Shown in pieces: positions 25,701-31,119 of a DNA stretch of 64,000 nucleotides. Numbering within the stretch: the stretch's first letter is position 1; each line of letters begins with the position of its first letter. The position numbers and the translations under genes are program-made. The notes beneath the pieces are model-generated. The model worked only from the letters and a program-made list of their open reading frames with translations, was not told where the DNA came from and ran no database searches. Source of the DNA: Paragorgia papillata (taxonomy: Eukaryota > Cnidaria > Anthozoa > Scleralcyonacea > Coralliidae); assembly GCA_035771165.1 (NCBI GenBank), contig JAWNZC010000471.1, positions 2,756,001 through 2,820,000 on the forward strand, given 5' to 3'.

Positions 25701-27134
25701 TCTAATTTTTATAATTCACCGACTAATTAATAGTTCATAAATGTGAAGAAATATCGTTTCTCATTGAAGTACTCATTGCTCTCTATTACACAAAGTATTC
25801 TCCTGTTGACCGCTGCGATCGGTGGGATAATACCATTGGACCTTCACCTTCATTATTCTTCATTATCTTCATATCCTTTCAGTATATATGCTTTCAAGAA
25901 AACTGCGTCCACAATGACTACGATTGTTTTAGCTAATTTTATACACCTAAATGAACGTCTAATCTCATTTGGACAGAAGTATTTCTTAAAAATGGTGAGA
26001 TAAACTGTTAAAAAAAGAAATTTAAGACCTTTGTATTTTGCTCAAAAATGGCTTCAAAATGGACCCAGAATTCAAAAAATTTCAGGGCAAACGTGCCCCC
26101 CCACCTCCTAGAAATGTGTCGTCACTTGACGGCTCCCGGCTCCCGCCAGGGCTCAAAATAACGGCCGGTCACCGGTCAATTACCGGCCAAATTTTTAATG
26201 TGACCGGTCAAATTTGTATAACGCCGGTCATTTGACCGGTCATATTAACTTGCAATTAATTTTATTACTTCCATTTGAAGGAACTTAAAATGATTGTTGT
26301 TGTGCTGTTGTAGACCCATTTCATAACGTCTGATATATATTGAAGTGAACTACGCATGCATTTCCTTTTTATGACAAACGTTCATATCAGTACTAGCTTA
26401 TATGTATAGCGTAGAATATACTTTACATGTTTTTTGTTGTGTTGTGTTGTGTTGTGTTGTTTTTGTTTTTGTTGGGGTATTTAGTTGTTTTTTTTAGGGG
26501 GTGGGGGGGCGTCGTGAAATTTGACCGGCCAAAAATCGCCTTTGACCGGTCACAATTGGAACGGACCAGTCACCATGACCAGCATAACATGAAACGTTAT
26601 TTTGAGCCCTGCCCCCCCTTTTCAGATTCCTGGCTACGTGCCTGCCCTGACCCAGGCGTCTTGTTTGTATTAATAGATGTATTGTTGCGCAGATATATTT
26701 CCAATGCTGTTATTCCGTGGTTTCATTTACAAACAACTTACAAGCCATGTTTTCTGAACTTTAGGTAGTGGCTTATCTTTTTGCCCAAAAGTTATTGGCC
26801 CCGACCAAGTTCTTCTTAATCCGTGGCAACCATGAAATTCGCGACACTCAAAAAATTTTCACGTTCTACAAGTAAGTGTATTAACGGAAGAAATCCTGGT
26901 ATTTGATTGACATCTAAATTCTGTGTAATAATTGTTTTGCTTCATTGTGTGCGTTTTTTGCAGAGAGTGTAAGTCAAAGTTTGGCAAAGAGCTTGGTGTC
27001 CAGGTTTGGGAATCTATTAACTTAGTTTTTGACGCGTTACCGCTGGCTGCTTGTATTGATGAGAAGGTAAAGAAGCTTTAGATAACAGCACTAGCAACAG
27101 CAACAACAGCGCCAACAACAACAACAGCAGCAGC

Positions 27135-27166
<32 letters not shown>

Positions 27167-30100
27167 CAGCACCACCACCACCACTACCAATAACACCAAC
27201 ACCACTACTAACACCAACAACATCACCATCACTACCAACAACAACAGCACCATCACCACCAACAACAACAGTACCACCACCAACAACAACAACAACAACA
27301 ACAACAACAGCACCACCACCACCACCACCAGTAACACCAACACCACTACTAACACCAACAACAGCACCACCAACAACATCAACATCACTACCAACAACAG
27401 CACCACCATTAACACCACCAACAACACCACTATTAACAGCAACACCAACAACAACAGCAGCAGTGCACCATCACTACCAACAACAACAGCATCACCAATA
27501 ACAACAACAACAGCACCATCTACAACAACAACGCTACCAACAACAACAGCACCACCACTACCATTAACACCACCACCAACAACACCACTACTAACAGCAA
27601 CACCACCAACAACACTACCACCACCACCAACAACAACAACAACAACAACAGCAGTGCACCATGACTACCAACAACAACAGCATCGTCAATAACAACAACA
27701 ACATGCAGCAGCACCACCACTGCCACCAACTACGCAGCAGCACCAACAACAACAACACTACCAACCCCAACTTACAACAGCAGCAGCACCAACAACAACA
27801 ACACCACTACCAACAACAACAGCAAAAGCACCACCACCGTCAACAAGACAAACTTTCACTATTTAAGTCTAGTAATTATTTTTCTTTCTATAGATTTTCT
27901 GTGTTCATGGTGGTATTCCTCTACCATCGCATGGTGAAGGTTTAATCTCTGAGATCAACCAAATTCCCGTTCATTTATCTCAACCGATGGACTGTGAAAT
28001 GGCTTGGGAACTACTGTGGAACGACCCCCTCAGGTTTGAAACTTGTCTCTATATTTGATTGTGTGTGTTGATTTTTCTTTTACGTTATGGAGTGATGGAT
28101 TCGTATTGCAGTTCGTGCTGTCTTTTGTGTTTCAGATCGTGTTTTATTATATCAAACACGAAAAGGAGTGTTTGATCTGATATCTAACACCAGAAGTGTG
28201 TTGAAAGACCAAAGCGAAGCCGAGGTTTTTTAACCAATTTCGAGGTGTTGTGATAATGTGATATCAGATCAAACACGACTTTCGAGTGTACTTAGTTCAA
28301 GATCATCGAGGTTGCCTAAGAAAACTGAGATACTGAGTTCGTTATCACAGAGTTTGCCCAAAAACACTTCGGTCTTGATGATAAATCCTTTATCACATTC
28401 GCGACCATTGATTAACCCTTATTTTCCCAACCACGCATAAATTAAGTTAATTGCCCTGGGTTAATATATAGGCTAATATATATATTAGCCCAGGGCAATT
28501 AACTTAATTTATGCGTGGTTGAGAGTAACTATTATAAGTAAACAACCGCGGTACATCAAAGAAACCGAGATGATCATGAACTAAGTAATAGATAAATCCC
28601 GAGAACGAGGGATGTATGCTATATAAAGACCCGAGGACGCGCGGTGTCCGAGGGCTTTCTGTAGGGAGTTTACGAACGACGACGGCAGTGGACAACGCGA
28701 TATAAATTTTGGTATTTAAAAGAAAACACGGTTGAATAACTTCCCTGTTTGCACTCAAAGCTTATTTTATGACTTTTAAAACGTTCGACAACTCGTAAAA
28801 TGATTGCATTGAAAGTGTTGAAGGCATTCGTAAGCAACAGCCTTCATCGGTCCATGACTTAACGTCGTCATGAAGACGTGAAAATGCACTCAACTGGCGT
28901 TGTAAACATAACGAGGACGACTTAAAGTTTCTCTTGGGACTGCAAATTATTAATTTTCTTTCTTTTAAAGGAAGAATTATTTTGTTTGAATGGCCGTGTC
29001 GTCGAGGTTGCCGTCGTAGATCGTAAACTCCCTTGTATCGCATACATCCCGACGTTCGAGGGATTTATCTGACTTAATTTATTATTGAGGAGGTTTTCCA
29101 ACAAAGTTTTGTCTATTTTTTCCACCTTGGACAAAGATTTTCCTTGTTTTTTTCTTCATTTCGTATCTAATTATTATTCAAGGTCTTTATGCGATATAAA
29201 GACCTTGGAAGAACAAAGAAAACCGACTCAATAATAAATTAATTCATGTTGCTATCTGTATCACAGAACTGTTATAGTTTTTACAACACCACTAACCGCA
29301 TTTATTTCTCCTATTTTAGAAGCGAAGAAATAACAAGTGAAATTAGAGACGAGCTTCTGAAGAACAATGGCTTCGTACCGAATGCAAAGCGCAATACTGC
29401 ATACCAATTTAGGTGATATTTTTTATAATTTTTTTTAGTTGGAAGTAACTTTTTTGTTTAACTCTTTTTAGGTGGCATCCAACTCTCGAGTTTTATGTAT
29501 TCTACTCTGGTTAACGCCAGAAGATTTTACTTTGGCTAACACCAGGCTATCTCACTCTGATTAACCAAAGCTATTTTTCTCCACCAGGCGATTTCACTCT
29601 GGCTAACAGCAGGCTATTTTCCTCTGTCTAACGCCAGATAATTTTACTCTGGCTAACACCAAACAATTTTACTCTGTCTAACGCCAGACAATTTCACTCT
29701 GGCTAACACCAGACAATTTTACTCTGTCTAACGCCAGACAATTTTACTCTGGCTAACACCAGACAATTTTACTCTGTCTAGCCAGACTATTTAACGCTGG
29801 CTAACACCAGACAATTTTACTCTGACTAACGCCAGACGATTTTACTCTGTCTAATGCCAGACGATTTCACTCTGGCTAACGCCAGATTATTTTACTCTGT
29901 CCAACACCAGGCTATTTTACTCTGTCTAACACCAGGCTATTTTATACTCTGTCTAACGCCAGACGATCTCACTCTGATTAACGCCCAGACGATTTTACTT
30001 GTGACAGGGCAAATCCACCGACGGGAAATGGTTGAGTCTGAGCGTTATGCCTATTGTAAATCTTTATAATATTTTTTGCACTTCAACCGGTCAAAGTTAC

Positions 30101-31119
30101 CTCAGAGATGGATTTTTATATATTTTTCTCCAGAAATTTTAACGGCGTTTATTTAACTTTAAGCGTGGAGGCCCTCGAGTCTTTCCTCGCGAGAAACAAT
30201 TTAACCCACGTGATTCGAGCCCACGAAGTACAAGAAGCTGGTTTCCAGGTATGACGAGTTTCCCAATTTTCTACGTTCTTAACTTTTGTTTTTTAAGTTG
30301 CTTGATTTGATTTGATTTGATTTGATTTGATTTGATTTGATTTGATTTAATTTAATTTGGTTTGTTTGTATATGTGTGTGTTTATATATTTGTGTGTTTG
30401 TGTTGATGTTAGTGTTGGTGTTTATTTCTTTGTTTGTTTGTTTGTTTGTTTGTTTGTTTGTGTCTGTGGTTGTGTGTGTGTGTGTGTGTTTGTTTGTGTT
30501 TCTGTGTGTCTGTTTGTTTGTTTGTTTGTTTGTTTGTTTGTGTGGGTCTGTCTGTCTGTTTGTGTGTCTGTCTGTCTGTTTGTTTGTTTGTCTGTCTGTT
30601 TGTGTGCCTTTTTGTGTGTTTGTTTGTTTGTTTGTTTGTTTGTTTGTTTGTTTGTTTGTGTGTGTGTGTGTGTGTCTGTCTGTCTGTCTGTCTGTCTGTG
30701 TATCTGTGTGTTTGTCTGTGTGTGTGTGTGTTTCTTTGTTTGTCGTTCGTTTCTCTCTTCGTAAAGTTGTTTTTAAACTTGTAATGATGTTTCTTTATTT
30801 GTCTGTTTGTAAATTTGTTTTTAAGTATATTTGTTTCTTTATTTATATATTTGCTTTCTTTTCTCTTAATTCTTAATTATTTACCTAACATTTTGCTTAA
30901 CTAAAACGTTAAACACTTAAACGTCTGACGTCCATAGTTCATACATAAAATTAAATGTTACGTCAACCTGATTCGCACAAACTATTTTTTCAGGTTCAAC
31001 ACAATGGCAAACTGCTGACCGTCTTTTCGTCGTCGCACTATTGCGGAGGAGCCAATGAGGCCGCTTGTATAATGGCTCATCAAAACAAATTACGTACTAT
31101 CCGCCTGGATACATCTTGA
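3309..31119 (+). CDS. Pseudo-Nudix / EF-hand / PPP-family serine-threonine phosphatase fusion, 17 exons
   Basis: Exons: 3309-3479, 4741-5002, 5813-5923, 6061-6196, 7008-7181, 17942-18025, 20381-20551, 20984-21079, 22125-22311, 22936-23149, 24724-24854, 26765-26871, 26964-27066, 27894-28033, 29320-29412, 30134-30248, 30994-31119. They total 2421 bases, about 806 residues, and all join in frame at GT-AG sites. Domains: Nudix-like 1-144; EF-hand region about 165-313; basic linker with possible NLS near 365-375; PPP catalytic domain about 470-806. GDIHG, GDYVDRG, RGNHE, CVHGG and RAHE are all present, so the metal ligands are intact and activity is expected. The protein probably dephosphorylates Ser/Thr under calcium control (inference). 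PPEF phosphatases carry EF-hands after the catalytic domain; here they precede it, so this is a different architecture. The exon 2/3 junction is the one weak point: donor 5003 with acceptor 5812, or donor 5007 with the stronger CAG acceptor at 5807. Confidence 0.88.
4128..4318. mobile_element. Approximately 190-bp dispersed element, copy 1
   Basis: Begins CTGGTACCCTGGCCCAAT and includes CTTATGACGATTGCAGTTTT and CAACCAATAGGAAAGCAGAA. It is nearly identical, in the same orientation, to 18668-18880. In the second copy the ends are inverted (GTACCCTGGCCCAAT and ATTGGGCCAGGGTAC), which points to a MITE-like element. It lies in intron 1 of the phosphatase gene. Confidence 0.7.
7590..7815. mobile_element. 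Two head-to-head copies of a hammerhead-like dispersed element
   Basis: Minus-strand copy at about 7715-7590: CTGATGAAGGGCTCTGCTTG, GAAATTTCAG, then CTTTGCTCTATCC and CACTGCCTG. Plus-strand copy at about 7736-7815: CTGATCAAAGGCTCTGCTTG, GAAATG and TTTTGCTCTATC. The parent form is best preserved at 21981-22080. Both copies here have lost core bases, so neither is expected to cleave. Confidence 0.5.
8002..9675 (-). CDS. RING / TRAF-type zinc finger / coiled-coil / kelch protein, copy 1
   Basis: Single open frame of 557 residues, no introns. RING finger at 24-62 (C24, C27, C37, H42, C45, C48, C59, C62); TRAF-type zinc-finger Cys/His clusters at about 85-160; a long coiled coil at about 165-255 with HMGDM/MVDM heptad-like repeats; then about six kelch blades to the C-terminus, marked by IIAGG, VCGG, IFGG, IVGG, LMGG and VMGG strands. 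The RING predicts E3 ubiquitin ligase activity, the coiled coil oligomerisation, and the propeller substrate binding (family knowledge; substrate unknown). The gene lies antisense inside intron 5 of the phosphatase gene. It shares about 60 bp of 5' flank with copy 2, so the start ATG and leader were duplicated together. Lack of introns could mean retrocopy origin. Confidence 0.88.
   Translation of the reverse strand: MASIEEGSIDDDRFQTAVPQNLHCVICLNVLRKPMQCVRNEHSFCKPCITRYLRDTPRCPTCIEPLTLATLRPSRLVTHLLSQLMIRCENFRRGCPESVKMEMIEAHVQNCEFSPVQCSNEGCEVIINRKDQADHDINDCDHRQGKCEVCGKQVAYGKRQLHCYVTRNEVDEMKRDLKETKKEVSDIKEVVMNLSRELTRHMGDMHKQMVDMNKQMGDMKIQMKVQISEVKCEMAAIKKECHCMREKLENTDHFLGPSLAHSQPNISQLDTSEKRGIIIAGGASLKSVETFNWTMRKWTCLPETTSNRWWSSSFVHQGQMYVCGGWDCGDRMEVLQLRKDGAKWRNFPCKLPRTTRAHTSVVYKDNLYIFGGVAGGMAVTDISKVHLVHPYSCMLLGRMPEPRTNHSAQCFGGKVFIVGGTTTGLSSDAVNTVLVYDIATSSLQSLAPLPFAVCYMATVAWKESIILMGGEDKEDNVLDTVVRYNITNGKSEMLPAMKTKRRGCSAVITGNVAVVMGGWNEEDGNLCSVECFNLNGFSWEELPPMNEERHGATAVAI
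9975..11585. mobile_element. 1.6-kb composite inverted-repeat element
   Basis: The ends are inverted: TCCTCTCACGTAGAATTCAG with TATCCTGAATT on the left, and AGGATAATCCTGAATTCTAG with GAGAGGATATG on the right. Inside is a second pair, GTGAACTCTATATAAGGACT near 10056 and its inverse near 11010-11045, so one element sits in another. The right part (CCCACATGCGGGATGTTAAA, then a C- or G-rich GTTAGGTTTAG tandem) recurs in the short element at 37975-38312, showing the outer unit is a family. No transposase frame is visible. Confidence 0.6.
11042..11285. mobile_element. Foldback MITE, about 240 bp
   Basis: Arms are GGTTGTACGAAGGCCGGATA with GCGCTATCCACTGGATAGCG on the left and their inverse on the right (GCTATCCAGTGGATAGCGCT, GGGCCTTCGTACAACCG). 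Each arm is about 60 bp and contains an inner palindrome around GGATAGCGCTATCC. Confidence 0.75.
11846..12000. mobile_element. Foldback element, about 155 bp
   Basis: TTTGATGAAAATTATTGCTA and ACTTCCTGTTTTG on the left are mirrored by AAAACAGGAAGTTAGC and TTTTCATCAAATAAA on the right, giving arms of about 35 bp. Confidence 0.7.
12069..12468. mobile_element. TIR element, about 400 bp
   Basis: Inverted arms of about 125 bp: CGTTGTTTCATCATTTGAAA through GACAGGGTTTCAAAGTGATT on the left, and AATCACTTTGAAACCCTGTC through TTTCAAACGATGAAACAACG on the right. The unique centre is about 150 bp and carries no gene. Confidence 0.75.
12680..12905. mobile_element. GGCCAAACGCTTTCAACA-type MITE, copy 1
   Basis: Left arm TTGGCCAAACGCTTTCAACA then TTTCATTCAACATCGTTCAA; right arm the inverse, ending GAAAGCGTTTGGCCAGGC. 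The centre is reiterated GTTCAACATCATTCAAC. A second copy is at 41868-42175. Confidence 0.7.
13575..13860. mobile_element. Foldback element (ATACATGGA family), copy 1
   Basis: AATACATGGACGTGCGGAAA with TATGAAATTTATTTC is mirrored by GAAATAAATTTCATATTTCC with CATCCATGTATTGTT. The adjacent block (TTTGCAAGGCAATAGG-type text plus GATAATCACACATGTG palindromes) belongs to the same unit, as the inverted copy at 55805-56050 shows. Confidence 0.7.
14433..16070 (-). CDS. RING / TRAF-type zinc finger / coiled-coil / kelch protein, copy 2
   Basis: Single open frame of 545 residues, no introns, same order as copy 1: RING (CVICL, then HSFCKPC and CPTC), TRAF-type zinc fingers, coiled coil and six kelch blades. 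The N-terminal 200 residues are very close to copy 1, while the kelch propeller has diverged much more. That pattern suggests either conversion or constraint on the ligase half and diversification of the substrate-binding half. The coiled coil has an extra [14 protein letters not shown] heptad block and lacks part of the copy 1 linker. It is antisense in the same phosphatase-gene intron, about 4.8 kb upstream of copy 1 in transcription order. All zinc ligands seen in copy 1 are kept, so it looks functional. Confidence 0.88.
   Translation of the reverse strand: MASIEEGSIDDDRFPTAVPQNLHCVICLNVLKKPMQCVRNEHSFCKPCITRHLQTTPRCPTCIEPLTLATLRPSRVVTDLLSQLMIRCDNFHRGCPESVKMEMLQVHAQNCDFSPVQCSNDGCEVIISRKDQADHDINDCDHRQGKCEVCGKQVAYKRRQLHCYVTRNEIDEMKRDLKENKDEVSDIKDKVTDIKEFVMNLSRDLTRHMGDMKKQMVDVKKQMNAMEGKIREINCEMTAKRSSPAGLKRDVIIAGGFYREETLLPFLPLQTVELFSWTTRQWTLLPEMTSVRCFSSSFVHRGHMYVCGGFKTDSMEVLQLGQDGAHWRNFPAKLPHKILGHTCVVYEDSLFIFGSSSDGKVTNNIYKILLVAPYSSQMVGHMPEPRVYHGAQCFDDKVFIVGGRTTGDSSDSLNTVLVYDITSINDCRHLAPLPFAVSSIATVAWKDNIIILGGQDKNDNALNTVVKYNVTNQKSEMLPAMKHKRAQCSAVITGNMIVVMGGVNTEEGLLTSAECFNLDIYTWEELAPMKTKRSAATAAVVQFNF
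16131..16202 (-). pseudogene. N-terminal scrap of a third RING-TRAF-kelch paralogue
   Basis: Minus-strand reading from an ATG at 16202 gives [14 protein letters not shown] then [10 protein letters not shown], clearly related to the first 24 residues of copies 1 and 2. It then runs at 16130 into the 5' flank shared by both genes and stops. It ends at the position of the first RING cysteine. This is a truncated duplicate left by an unequal exchange in the array. Confidence 0.75.
17270..17455. repeat. Degenerate 12-13-bp tandem repeat
   Basis: Repeated TCTCAAAAAATCC-like units, decaying to AAAAATC variants. Non-coding, in phosphatase-gene intron 5. Confidence 0.8.
17524..17896. mobile_element. 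TIR element with TTAA ends, about 370 bp
   Basis: TTAAGCCCCACACAGACGAC then CAAGTTTTTCTTGACAAG on the left; CTTGTCAAGGAAAACTTGGT then CGTCTGTGCGGGGCTTAA on the right. The interior is reiterated TTTTCCTTGACAAGTT. The TTAA termini fit a piggyBac-type target preference (inference). Confidence 0.75.
18100..18660. mobile_element. Inverted-repeat element, about 560 bp
   Basis: Arms of about 90 bp: CAACCTCGTACCCAGGGCAT through GGCCCTGGCATCGGCTGGTC and the exact-looking inverse at about 18575-18650. The short palindrome at 32205-32278 has related ends (AACCTCGTCCCCAGGGCC). Confidence 0.75.
18668..18880. mobile_element. Approximately 200-bp dispersed element, copy 2
   Basis: Same sequence and orientation as 4128-4318, with inverted termini GTACCCTGGCCCAATTTC and ATTGGGCCAGGGTACCAG. 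It abuts the foldback element that starts at 18873. Confidence 0.7.
18873..19285. mobile_element. Long foldback element, arms about 130 bp
   Basis: From CACAGGGAGCTCTAACATGT through CTTGTTGCTCCAAAAACAGG, mirrored by TTTTTGGAGCAACAAGAGGC through ACATGTTAGAGCTCCCTGTG. The arms look nearly perfect, so the transcript would fold into a long hairpin in the phosphatase pre-mRNA. Confidence 0.85.
19365..19685. mobile_element. CCGCTGCCAAACGTTTGCGC TIR element, copy 1
   Basis: Left terminus CCGCTGCCAAACGTTTGCGC then ATGCG; right terminus CGCATGCGCAAAACGTTTGG then CAGCGG. Inside are AGTGGGAACTAGCCGTGGCG and TACCTTATCTTTTTGGTAGT. A broken inverted copy lies at 37607-38460. Confidence 0.8.
20648..20917. 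repeat. ACTCC then ACTCT pentanucleotide microsatellite
   Basis: About 150 bp of (ACTCC)n passes abruptly to about 85 bp of (ACTCT)n. The block lies in intron 7 of the phosphatase gene. Open frames across it are repeat artefacts. Confidence 0.95.
21295..21597 (+). mobile_element. 5S-rRNA-derived SINE, copy 1
   Basis: GTTAGTACTCGGATGGGTGA corresponds to the internal promoter and downstream arm of 5S rRNA, preceded by a GCACAAGCTGTTAGCGCACT head and followed by TTCTCCAGTTTTCCTCCGCA. The same body occurs at 54001-54306. Its 3' end runs into the (ACTC)n tract, a plausible SINE tail that expanded. It lies in phosphatase-gene intron 8. Confidence 0.75.
21598..21812. repeat. ACTC tetranucleotide microsatellite
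   Basis: About 180 bp of pure (ACTC)n ending in (TTAC)n. It directly follows the 5S-derived SINE. Confidence 0.95.
21977..22080 (+). ncRNA. Hammerhead-ribozyme-like motif in a dispersed element
   Basis: CTGATGA at 21981 is followed by a short stem-loop (GGGC/GCTC with a UCC loop) and GAAACGTC. The flanking TACT and AGTA can pair as stem I. This matches the hammerhead core CUGAUGA-stem II-GAAA-UH with a minimal stem III. Such minimal hammerheads are known in Penelope-like retroelements. An extra A sits between CUGAUGA and stem II, so activity is uncertain. The downstream part (ACTTTGCTCTATCC) recurs at 7590-7715. Confidence 0.45.
22379..22858. repeat. CAA/CAG trinucleotide tract
   Basis: About 480 bp of (CAA)n with CAG, CAT and GAC interruptions in phosphatase-gene intron 9. 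Poly-Gln and poly-Leu or poly-Val frames across it have no support as exons. Confidence 0.95.
23480..23965. mobile_element. Two adjoining foldback elements
   Basis: First: about 23490-23800, arms ATAGAAATACAACCAGAAGT, CCTACGCAATCCTGGCAAGT and the inverse CTTGCCAGGATTGCGTAGGA, GACTTCTGGTTGTATTTC. Second: about 23835-23965, TGTACTCTTATAAAGGCACG with TTTGACGTCATTT, mirrored by GAATGACGTCAAACGTACCT and TTTATAAGAGTACATG. Both lie in phosphatase-gene intron 10, which is otherwise free of coding signals. Confidence 0.75.
24041..24485. mobile_element. hAT-like non-autonomous element
   Basis: Left end CAGTGGCGTAGCCAAGGGGG; right end about CCCTGGCTACTGGCCACTGA. The CAGNG terminus is typical of hAT elements. 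No transposase frame. Confidence 0.6.
25165..25595. mobile_element. TIR element, about 430 bp
   Basis: Left arm CAATCTCGTTCCCAGAGCCC, ACGTTCCCCACCCGGGAAAC, GAGAGACTCTGGGATAATCC; right arm the inverse (GGATTATCCCAAGAGTCTCT, GTTTCCCGGGTGGGGAACGT, GGGCTCTGGGAACGAGATTG). Arms are about 70 bp. It lies in phosphatase-gene intron 11. Confidence 0.8.
25612..26645. mobile_element. GTAGCCAGG-type element with a nested hAT-like insertion
   Basis: Outer ends GGGACGTAGCCAGGGGGGAG and AGATTCCTGGCTACGTGCCT. Inside, 26147-26611 is bounded by a perfect 17-bp inverted pair CAGGGCTCAAAATAACG and CGTTATTTTGAGCCCTG. That inner element carries many ACCGGTC/GACCGGT palindromes near both ends. Confidence 0.75.
27082..27845. 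repeat. ACC/AAC trinucleotide tract
   Basis: About 760 bp of mixed CAA, CAC, CAG and ACT triplets in phosphatase-gene intron 13, right after the exon 13 donor. Low-complexity frames on either strand are artefacts. Confidence 0.95.
28130..29070. mobile_element. Three successive foldback units
   Basis: About 28130-28290 (GATCAAACAC-type ends); 28425-28525, a near-perfect palindrome of ACCACGCATAAATTAAGTTA and ATTGCCCTGGG around a TA-rich centre; and about 28600-29070 (CCCGAGAACGAGGGATGTAT and GTAGGGAGTTTACGAACGAC against their inverses near 29010-29065). All are in phosphatase-gene intron 14. Confidence 0.65.
29490..30005. repeat. 25-bp palindromic-core minisatellite
   Basis: About 20 tandem units of ACTCTGGCTAACACCAGACA plus ATTTT, with variants. 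Each unit holds the hairpin-forming CTGGCTAACGCCAG. Isolated monomers of the same family occur near 425-625, 7420-7510, 7820-7930, 43930-44155, 59670-59765 and 60004-60070. It lies in phosphatase-gene intron 15. Confidence 0.9.
30302..30762. repeat. TTTGA, TTTG and TCTG/TG microsatellites
   Basis: About 55 bp of (TTTGA)n followed by about 400 bp of mixed (TTTG)n, (TCTG)n and (TG)n in phosphatase-gene intron 16. Cys/Val-rich frames here are artefacts. Confidence 0.95.

Larger units (their letters stand above)
22936..31119 (+). other. PPP catalytic domain exons of the phosphatase gene
   Basis: Exons 10-17. Exon 11 carries GDIHGN and GDYVDRG, exon 12 [11 protein letters not shown], exon 14 CVHGGIP and LLWNDP, exon 16 [11 protein letters not shown]. 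These are the invariant PPP-family motifs that bind the two metal ions and phosphate. The last exon has [15 protein letters not shown] where PP1, PP2A and PP2B have an S-A-P-N-Y loop, so the toxin- and inhibitor-facing loop differs. The protein ends 41 residues into the final exon, with no long regulatory tail. Confidence 0.88.

Noticed and set aside
27017..27945. Poly-Leu/Val and Gln/His frames
   Set aside because: Trinucleotide tract in intron 13; exons 13 and 14 on either side join in frame without it.
29490..30005. CRISPR-like array
   Set aside because: Units are directly tandem with no unique spacers, sit in a spliced animal intron, and there are no cas genes.
30357..30876. Cys/Val/Leu-rich frames resembling small cysteine-rich peptides
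   Set aside because: Translation of (TTTG)n and (TCTG)n repeats in intron 16; no signal peptide followed by a non-repeat domain.
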